Positions 56,470 to 64,000 of a stretch of 64,000 nt of DNA are shown here, one piece after another (position 1 is the stretch's first letter; every line of letters starts with the position of its first letter). The translations under genes were made by a program, and so were the position numbers. The notes below the pieces were generated by a model. That model was not told where the DNA came from. It did not search any database and was given only the letters and a program-made list of their open reading frames with translations. Origin of the DNA: Massospora cicadina (lineage: Eukaryota; Entomophthoromycota; Entomophthoromycetes; Entomophthorales; Entomophthoraceae); NCBI GenBank assembly GCA_022478985.1, contig JAKSZP010009240.1:1-64000 (forward strand), in the 5' to 3' direction.

Positions 56470-56857
56470 TCCTTCGAGTTCAAAGTTGTTTAAATCAACA
56501 CTCGTTGATAACGGGATGTGGCAGGAAACCCTAAAGGCTTGCGTTTAGGATATAAATATGATTTAGAACTGACATAAGGCGAGTTTATTTAGCTTATAGC
56601 GGCGAATAAAACGGTTAACAGTAAATTGTGACAGGTTAGACTTTTTACAATAATTATTTTTTAGTATCACTAAATACAAACTGACTGGCTTTAAGCCTTA
56701 CCTACATAACTTATTAAACACGTCACGTACTCTGAAAATCAATCTAACACTAATGCCAATACCGTTTTAGCTAAAAACTTGAAGATAAACCTCATGCTAT
56801 GGCGTGCATTAAATTTATTACAAACTGGCTGTTCTATGCATCTTTGCTTGCAACAAT
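56470..56857. promoter_or_regulatory. Upstream region of the CoA-transferase gene
   Basis: About 390 bp between the start codon and the split MITE/element F. It presumably holds the promoter. No clear TATA box or repeated motif stands out. Element F and the MITE limit the upstream space. Confidence 0.35.
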
Positions 56858-56931
56858 TAACCCTTTCAATGATTTGACACATAAGCATCCAAACTTTGAG
56901 GGTATATACAAATCTAAAAACGTATAAATGC

Positions 56932-57676
56932 TGTTGGATTTTAGGTTTTTTGGGGGGTTGCTCGCTGGTGCTTATTTCATCTAAATCCAACAAATATTTG
57001 CAGGAAAAGCCAATTCTCTACTGCAGGGATGCTTTAATTCATAAGGGGTTATCAACCAGATCTAGTAAAAATAAGAAAAATAAACAGCTAAAAGTATTGA
57101 ATTTTCGTGCCAATTTTATTAGCTGCTGCGGGGGTAAAAATGTACCATCTTGATATCTAGCCAATTAGTAAATAAACTATATTGAGGTTTGAGGGGAAAT
57201 CAATGTGCTGTTCAGGTTGCTTAGTAACATATGAATTAGGGAATATGGGGATTTGACCTATTGGATTGCTGGAGATTCACCTTGCATTGATGAATCAGCC
57301 AATTAGGAAAGTTAATTTCAGGTAGGATATAACTGTGAGGCAATGATTTCATAAGTTTTACCAAATCATTAAGCACAAAAAGATTTTCACCTTGTGGGAC
57401 CCTTTCTGACCCTATAAAAGGGGCCAGTCTCCATGGTATTAGTTTTAGTAAATTGGCTGTAAGAGGGGGAGGGACCTCAAAAGGGTTCCCCAGATTTGGC
57501 TGATGATTTGGTGTAATCTGACCTCCAAACTCATGGGTTTTGCCCAAGTATTAATAGAAGTGTTACCCCAATTTGAGGGTCTCCACCAGGAATCCACCAG
57601 GGTCTTTTGGCTAATTATATTGTCATTTTCATCCATAATGCTCTTTTTGCCATATTGGACTTGTAATTGTCCAATA
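56932..57676 (-). repeat. Element F 3' LTR
   Basis: Aligns throughout with 62628-63369 (blocks GGAAAAGCCAATTCTCTACT, CCCTATAAAAGGGGC and TTTGGTGTAATCTGACC). Open frames on both strands inside it are LTR shadows. Confidence 0.86.
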
Positions 57677-57685
57677 ATACCACCT

Positions 57686-58560
57686 TCAAAGTGTTAGGGG
57701 GAGAATAAAGGTATAAAAACTGGCTATGGACCCAGTTGATGGTGACTCCAGAAGTGAGGGATTTGATAGAGTACTCATCCCCTCACTTATATGTGACTGA
57801 AGATAGCTTTCCCAGATAGAACTGAGCTTCTCACTTCTAGGAGTGATACAGTTGTGGTAACACAACACCAAGTCAGATAGTTGGAAGGAAGGGAGAGGGG
57901 CCCAGAGCTCATTCACTGCTTAGCCTTCTTTCGTGACCATCTTGGCTAAGTTAGTCATGGCCTCTGCTTATAGTTGGATGATGTGCTGGGCCAACTTTTC
58001 ATGGCTTGCTCTTGGTCAGTTCTGTCAGTAGAAATATCTTTTGCTAATAGAACTGGTACCCCAGGTTCTTGGCCATACAACACATGAAAAGGGGATATCT
58101 TTAGGATGCAATGGTAACTAATTTGGTAGGCCATGAGTGCACTGGGTAAGTAGAGATCCCAGTGAAGAGAATCTGAATTGGCCATTTTGTAGAGTATTAA
58201 TACCAGGGCTCTATTAGCTCTTTCTACAGCCCCATTTGTGGATGGATTGTAGGGGGCTGAGAAGAGTTGTTGTGTTCCCATAGAAGTGGCAAGGAGCTTT
58301 ACCACTCTGGAGGTAAAGTTTTTCTCATTGTCACAAAGGAGGACTTGGGGGCAGCTATGACATGTGAAGATATGCTGATATAAAAAGGTTGCAGTGGATT
58401 TAGCCATCTGGGCAGGAAGAGCAACAGCTTCAAACCATTTAATGAGATAATCAATTCTGACCAGGATATAGTGATTGCCTCCAGTGGTCTGAGGTAGAGG
58501 CCCTACTGCATCTAAACTTATGGTGTGAAAGGGTTGTTGGGGCATAGTCAGTTGATACAG
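57686..58560 (-). pseudogene. Element F integrase
   Basis: Frame 57955-58545 (196 codons) covers the catalytic core: FHTISLDAVGPLPQTTGGNH with the first Asp, VLLCDNEKNFTS with the second Asp, and APYNPSTNGAVERANRAL with the Glu. This is a complete D,D-35-E triad by motif. The C-terminal module (57686-57916) with SDLVLCYHNCITPR and LSSIWESYLQ resembles the GPY module but is in another frame. There is no chromodomain after it, so this is not a chromovirus-type pol. The core itself is open without stops. Confidence 0.84.
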
Positions 58561-59506
58561 ATATCAGGTCTTAAAGCTGGTTTGTTTTAAAGGTCAGACA
58601 AGCATTCATGTCTTCAGCTATGGTTTCCATGATGCCTTCTCAGTAATATCGCTCTTTAATCACTCATAGGTTTTGCAGACTCCACCATGGCCCATGATAA
58701 TGTGGGATTTTAGGATCACTGGTACTCATTTAGATGGCCGTAGATAAGGCAACTAGTTTACTCCCACTTTTCACCTTAATGTTGTGGGAGTGCCATGCTA
58801 GCATCTTCGTTACTGGTTCATTTTCATCATCCCATGCATCAGGAGTCATGAGGAGATCATGTAACCTCTCAGCTTCACTATTGTCTAAGTGAAGAATGGG
58901 CAGCCATGTTAACCCATCTACATTCATGTGGTGTGTTACCACCTATTGCTCAATAGTCATATCATAATGCTGGAGCTTCAGAGCCCAGCAAGCCAACCGC
59001 TCCATGGGGTCCTTCATATTCTGCAACAACTTTAGAGAGGCGTTGTCCATGATAATTTTGAAGAAAGTTCTGTATAAGAATGGGCGGTAGTGTTTTACAG
59101 CAAGCAGGACAGCCAGGCACTCCTTCTCAGTGACACTGTAGTTGCACTTAACTTTTGACATCATTTTGCTAAAGTAGGACACTGGATGATTGACCCCATT
59201 TTCATACAACTGAGCCAAGATAGCTCCAACAGCATAATCAGAGGCGTCTGTGAACAACATGAAAGGCTTGCCATAATCAGGGTGACAGAGGATAGGCCTT
59301 TTTTGTAATAGCGCCTTTAGGGTCTCAAATGCAGCCTTTTGTTCAGCACCCCAATGGAATGGATTGTTCTTAGCCAAGAGATGTATGAGGAACTCACTAA
59401 GCTGGGCAAACTTGGGGATGAATTGATGGTAATACCCCATCATGCCCAAGAATACCTGTATGTTACAAAGAGTTTTGGGCCCAGGCATTTTAAATATTGC
59501 TTCCAC
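58561..59506 (-). pseudogene. Element F RNase H and connection
   Basis: Frame 58943-59506 (187 codons) starts with the RT connection (FLGMMGYYHQFIPKFAQLSE) and has FMLFTDASDYAVGAILAQL with the first catalytic Asp, NYSVTEKECLAVLLAVKHYR with the Glu, and IIMDNASLKLLQNM where the usual T-D-H is M-D-N. The 58730-58942 frame adds NVDGLTWLPIL (N-A-D-x-L-S-R-like). A stop between the two frames separates them. Confidence 0.84.
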
Positions 59507-60270
59507 CTTATTTTAAAGGGGTTGTATCCCATCTTGAGAGATAGCGTGCCTGAGGAAATCTGACTTCTTTTGTAAGAAAAGACATTTTGAGGGCTTCAGC
59601 TTGATGTTGGATGCCCGCAACCATTGAAACACTTCCTTAAGGTGGTTGAGGTGCTTGTTGAAGGTCTTGGAGAAAATAGTGATGTCATCAAGGTAGAAAA
59701 TCACACATTTGAGCTTGAGATACTGGAGAATATGATCCATAACCTACTGAAAGTGGAAGGTGCATTGCATAACCCCTGGGGTATCCAAGTGGGTTGTAAA
59801 AGGCCCTCACTACAGATAAGGGCACACTTCTCCTGGTCCTGTGGAGAAAGGTCCATCTTTCAGTATCCACTATTCAAGTCTATGGAGGAGAAGAATTTGG
59901 TCCCAGAGAGTAGTGCCAGAGCATCGTCAATTCAGGGGATTGGGTAGCTGTCCTTAATGGTGAGGTTATTCAGCTAATGGTAGTCTATAAAAACCCAATG
60001 ACCTCCATTTTTCTTCTTTATAAGTAGAAGAGGGGTTTAAAAAGAGCTTTGAGACGGCACCAGCAACCCAGCGTTAAAAATTGTTTAAGCTCCATCCGCA
60101 TCTGTAACTCCTTAACTTTTGATTTGCAGTAGGGCTTGGATCAAATGAGATGAGCATCCCCAACATCAATAGTGTGAGTCCAACCCATCATGTGCTCATA
60201 GTCATTGTTTATTTAAAAAAATGTTATCGTAGGCCTTGAGCAAAGCATGGAATTTATCTATATCAGCTGG
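59507..60270 (-). pseudogene. Element F reverse transcriptase
   Basis: Frame 59513-59740 has CVIFYLDDITIFSKTFNKHL with the catalytic Y-L-D-D intact, then LRASNIKLKPSKCLFLQKKS and FLRHAISQDG. Upstream minus-strand frames (59688-59870 and about 59870-60250) hold the fingers and palm in shifted frames. The active-site pair is preserved, but the polypeptide cannot be made continuously. Confidence 0.82.
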
Positions 60271-60699
60271 GGTTAGTTCTTTGGAGATATTAATGGAAGG
60301 TAGGGTATATAAAGTTTGGTCAGCGGATAAGCCCATATCCGTCATAGGCCCAATACAGTGAACTTGCTTTATTTCCTCAAAGAAATCAGCAGGCCTTTCC
60401 CAATCTCCTGATGCTTCTCAATGACCATGACCTTTTTGGTGAGATTTCCTAACAGAAGTTGATAGGTCAAAGATAGGCAGGATCTAGCATGCCTGGCAAT
60501 ACTCTTGGCTCCAAAGGACTAACTCCATCAAAGCTAATTAGGTGCAGTAGGCAGTTATGTGGTATTTACATGGTAATCTTTATGTCAACTGCCCTTTGTT
60601 TACCAGCCTTAATGACACAACTTTAGAAGCATAAAAAGGGATACCCTCTAAGGCATCCACTGATTGAGGCAACATTTTGGCATGTCATCCTGTGGTGGT

Positions 60700-61130
60700 A
60701 TAATGTAGGGATTAAGCGGAAGAGGAATACTCAACTGTGCAAACATAATCCTTTTTATTAAGCTCCTCATTGGTCAAAATCAGGGAAACCTCATAGTTAA
60801 GTAAAGAGATACCCTGCTTCAGGTTGATTATCCCTTCATACTTGAGCATGAACTGTATACCAATGAGTAGATCATAGGTATTGTTAGTTAGGGCCACCGC
60901 TGGAGCTGACAAGATGAGCTTTCCAAAATGGATGGGCAGAGAAGATTAAGCCCCAATGGCGCAGGTGTTGTTTGAGCCTGCAGTTACAAATTTTTGAGTT
61001 TAGTTAAGGTCAGGTGCCAGTTTAATCTTTTTGATGAGGTTTGATGACATAATGCTTACTGGGTACACAGTGTCTAGGATAGCCTAACCCACACTCCATT
61101 GATGACAACTTCCACTTTGGTAAGATTCCA
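60700..61130 (-). pseudogene. Element F aspartic protease
   Basis: The minus strand near 61055-61084 reads AILDTVYPVS where the family has I-L-D-T-G-A. The catalytic Asp remains but the glycine is Val. The second half (60712-60912) has NNTYDLLIGIQFMLKYEGII, the usual Y-D-x-L-L-G-x-x-W/F motif. The body between is out of frame. Confidence 0.68.
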
Positions 61131-61134
61131 CCCA

Positions 61135-62610
61135 AGTTGGGGAAAAGATCAAGAACTTCATTTAATTGGAGAGTAGAGGCAAGTCCCTTGGCTATCTCAG
61201 GGTATTTCTCCTGGATAGACTACAGGGTATGAACACACTGGCAGGCGAATCAAGGTGGCAATAAACTGGTCAGCGTCACTGGCAGTGTCAATGACCTCAA
61301 ACCCCTCAACACTTGATAAGGATAAGTTTGGGGGGTATCATAGCCCAATCCACTCTATCAGGACAGAACCTGTTGGGTATCTCCACTTCATATGGAGCTC
61401 CTAATAAATAGTAACCAACATCTTCACAACCCCCTTCAGATTCGTCTTTAGAGGGATTTTCAATGCACTTCAAGGATTCTATTGGTTGGGAGGTAAGGTA
61501 GGGCTTCTCTTGTTGCAAGTGGGTCCTGGGGCCACTCAATTGCCTAGGTCACTTCTGAGGAGACGCTGTAATTGTTATAGCTCTACATTTAGCCTTTGGA
61601 GTACGGGGTTTGGGTTGCCCCATGGCTGCATGTTTTGAACTAGAGATAGCCAGAAAAGATGCCAAGGGGATAGAGATATTGCCTTGACAGGACGCGACAA
61701 TTGAAGCACTTTAGAAGGCTTCTATAACGAAGGAGAATAATAGGGCAAAGTGATAGCTAACTTCACCAGCTGCACTTTGGGAGCTGAAGATGGAGGGGAG
61801 CACTGCCCCATCACTGCTAGTATCCTTTGATTATCTTCACCTGGGTGAGGAGCATCTTGTTGTGGCAACTCCACAGGAGCAGATTTCCAGAGGGAGTTAG
61901 CCATAGAAGAGGCTGGAAGGGTTATAGTGGATTCTCACCATATAGCTCCTGGTATAGTATCACTTTCATAATAGTCAGTCACCGCTAACAAGGCCTCTTT
62001 AATATTATGTACATTTTTGAAGGTGCGCTTGACTGAAGAAATATGCAGCGCCAAAGAGGGATAAGGCGTTAAATCAGCCAAAATAGCAGCAATGGCGTCA
62101 TCTAGAGATAGCATTTTTGCCAGCAACAAAGGCTGAGCTTTGCTATAAAATCGCTCAACATAAGAGGGGATCAATTCTCCCTCTTGCACGCTAAGGCACA
62201 TAAAGGCCTGTTTTTGCTGTTGTAAGCTTTGTATGGAGCCAAAATTCCTCATTAAGCACTTGCTTAACCTCTGCCCAGGTTCTAATATTGACCATGTGAG
62301 GAACCATTATTTCTTAAGCTATATGACTAAAGAAGGGAAGGATGTACCTGAGTTTTGCTGGTCAGTCGCTCCTTCCATTACTGATTCATAAACATACAGG
62401 AAGGATACAATACTGCTCTTACCAGGTGTAAACTTTTCTTCAAGAGGGGGTTTATGGATGGAAGGGAGGCCCTATAAAAGCCTTGAGAAGAGTGCTGCTC
62501 AAACCTTTTAAGGCAAGGCAAAGAACTAGCTAACTGCTGTTCTAAAGCAGCTAACTTGGATTCAGATGCAGTTGTCATGTTTAAACAGAAGATTTGTGGT
62601 ACAGGGTTCT
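61135..62610 (-). pseudogene. Element F gag
   Basis: Frame 61935-62252 has FMCLSVQEGELIPSYVERFY, matching the retrotransposon gag capsid motif (Q-x-x-x-E-S-V-x-x-Y-x-x-R-F). Frame 62378-62626 begins the protein soon after the primer site (a start at MTTASESKLAALEQQLASSL is possible, with a short coiled-coil pattern). Downstream frames at 61722-61904 and 61306-61539 are the gag C-terminus/linker. No clear zinc knuckle was found. Confidence 0.65.
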
Positions 62611-62625
62611 CTGTAGTGAGTACCA
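62611..62625 (-). promoter_or_regulatory. Element F primer-binding site
   Basis: The minus strand reads TGGTACTCACTACAG two bases after the LTR end. The initial TGG would pair with the CCA end of a tRNA. The tRNA is not identified. Confidence 0.6.
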
Positions 62626-62627
62626 CT

Positions 62628-63369
62628 TGTTGTATTTTAGGTTTTTTGTGGGTTGCTTGCTGGCGCTTATTATACCTAAATCCAACAACTATTTGCAGGA
62701 AAAGCCAATTCTCTACTGCAGGGATATTTTAATTTATAAGGGGTCATTACCAGGTATAGTAAAATAAAAATGTAAACAACTAAAAGTATTGAATATTTAT
62801 ATAATTTTATTATTTTCTGCAGGGGACAAAAATGAACCCTCATGATATCTAGCCAATTAGTATTTTTAAAATATATTGAGGTTTGAGGGAAAATCAATGT
62901 GATGTTTGGATTGCTTAGTAACATCCAAATTAGGAAACATGGGTATTTGACATATCACATTACTGGAGAATCACCCTACGTTGATGGAACAGTCAATTAG
63001 GAAAGTCAATTGCAGGTAGGATATAATTGTGAGGCAACAATTTTATAAGTTTTACCCAATTATTGGAAACAAAAAGGTTTTAACTTTGTGGGACCCTTTC
63101 TAACCCTATAAAAGGGGCTGGTCTCCGCAGTGTTGGTTTTAGTAAATTGGCTGTAATGGGGGAGGGACTTCAGAAGGGTTCCCCGGATTTGGCTGATAAT
63201 TTGGTGTAATCTGACCACCCAAACTTGTGGTTTTTGCCCAAGTATTAATAAAAGTTTTACCACAATTTGAGGGGTTCCACCAGGAATTGACCAGGGTCTT
63301 TTGGTCAATTTATTGTCATTTTCATTCATAACGCTATTTTTACAATATCAGACTTGTAATTTTTTAATA
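62628..63369 (-). repeat. Element F 5' LTR
   Basis: A 742-bp partner of 56932-57676, preceded on the minus strand by the TATGC flank at 63370-63374. Confidence 0.86.
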
Positions 63370-63575
63370 TATGCATTTAAAAATGAGGCTTATGTAAATC
63401 TAAAAACGCATATATGCATCCAAGAAATAAGGGTTATATATTTATATTTTAAAATTTATTAAATATTTATGTTACAGACAAGGGCTAAAATAATAATAAT
63501 TAATGTAAACATTGGTCATTTTTTTGCTAAATGTAAAGGCCAAATAAAGACTTTTTTAACTTTAATGAAAAGGTC

Positions 63576-64000
63576 AAAACATAAATAATAATCTTATTTT
63601 TACATTGAAATCCATTTAAAAGAAAATTATTTAGCTTTTATATATTAATTTTGGTACTAGCAGGTCCCAACTTTAGGAATAATATAAGCTGCTTCCCACA
63701 GCTTCACTTGAAATAAGTAAGAAAACATAAGAATCATATAGTTTATTGTCTATTCAAAAAGCTAGATAAAATATCTATATAATTGTTTTGTAAAACATAT
63801 ATTTTACTTTAATAAATAAGTAAACTTTACTTACTATATCTTATATAATTATTATATAACTAGCTGATTTATCTGTGCTTTGCTGGTATCTATAAAATTT
63901 CAGATATTCAATTTATTAATTTAAATTTTATTTTATAGATAAACAAAACCACGCAGCCAAATCTAATTGCTCAATCTAATCAACCAAAAACCACTCAGGT
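63576..64000. other. AT-rich stretch with no gene seen
   Basis: No coding or repeat signal was recognised to the end of the window. Confidence 0.55.

Larger units (their letters stand above)
56932..63369 (-). mobile_element. Element F: Ty3/gypsy retrotransposon without chromodomain
   Basis: 6438 bp. LTRs at 56932-57676 and 62628-63369 start TGTTG(G/T)ATTTTAGG. They are flanked by AATGC (56927-56931) and TATGC (63370-63374), a 4-of-5 target duplication within a MITE. On the minus strand the order is gag, protease, RT, RNase H, integrase. A tRNA-type primer site TGGTACTCACTACAG lies two bases inside the 5' LTR (62625-62611). The LTRs differ at many positions and the frames are broken, so the element is inactive but younger than A and E. 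Confidence 0.87.
56860..63575. mobile_element. Second MITE copy, split by element F
   Basis: The left part (56860-56931) starts ACCCTTTCAATGATTTGA after TA. The right part (63370 to about 63575) aligns with the rest of the MITE at 52310-52546 in reverse orientation, including ATGCATCCAA, AAATTTATTAAATATTTATG and ACATTGG; its end (AATGAAAAGGTC) is eroded. Both parts contain one copy of a unit of about 50 bp, AAATCTAAAAACG(T/C)ATAT, that the other MITE has once. This copy therefore had two tandem units before F entered. Only the ends belong to the MITE; 56932-63369 is element F. Confidence 0.72.

Noticed and set aside
57236..57697. ORFs at 57236-57547, 57445-57636 and 57503-57697, and the matching ORF at 63060-63329
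   Set aside because: They lie wholly inside the two LTRs of element F and are not conserved as protein between the LTR copies.

Overview
This is an AT-rich eukaryotic window, almost certainly from a large, transposon-filled fungal genome. The evidence is Ty3/gypsy elements (one with a chromodomain), Tad/L1-like LINE reverse transcriptase, tRNA-derived SINEs, and one host gene split by very short introns. I cannot place the species. A rust-like or an early-diverging fungus would both fit. No rRNA, intact tRNA gene, CRISPR array or prokaryotic feature was seen.

Layout. 1-10500: AT-rich DNA with a LINE ORF1 relic and its 3' tail (3.56-5.43 kb), a SINE sharing that tail (8.58-8.90 kb) and a second SINE-like unit (9.83-10.10 kb). 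10518-26300: a four-layer nest. An old plus-strand gypsy (A) contains a small TRIM-like LTR element (B). B contains a minus-strand chromodomain gypsy (C, 850-bp LTRs). C contains a 3.0-kb non-autonomous LTR element (D) with a perfect 5-bp target duplication. 27.76-29.85 kb: a LINE endonuclease-RT fragment between perfect 19-bp direct repeats. 30.06-30.79 kb: a second ORF1 relic. 32.88-33.17 kb: three degenerate repeats of about 120 bp. 34.3-42.2 kb: a decayed plus-strand gypsy (E) interrupted by about 1 kb and by a SINE. 46158-48842: a non-autonomous LTR element (G) with hairpins, tandem repeats and a layout that suggests self-primed reverse transcription. 48.8-54.8 kb: AT-rich DNA with unrecognised coding relics, two SINEs and a TA-flanked MITE. 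54797-56469: the only convincing host gene, a class III (CaiB/BaiF) CoA-transferase on the minus strand. 56860-63575: a second MITE copy split by a minus-strand gypsy (F).

The coding capacity is therefore nearly all mobile-element pol and gag, mostly broken by stops and frameshifts. The CoA-transferase differs: its splice sites and conserved residues are kept, with introns of 31-54 nt (the first is 138 nt), a 12-nt microexon and four single-base indels, three of them extra A in homopolymers. It is either a recently damaged gene or a good gene carrying consensus errors. The most novel-looking items are the proposed self-priming design and flipped hairpin loop of G, the repeat-protein ORF of D, the nesting itself, the microexon gene, and SINE bodies sharing 3' tails. 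Boundaries given to the base are read from repeat ends. Those of the old elements A and E are approximate.
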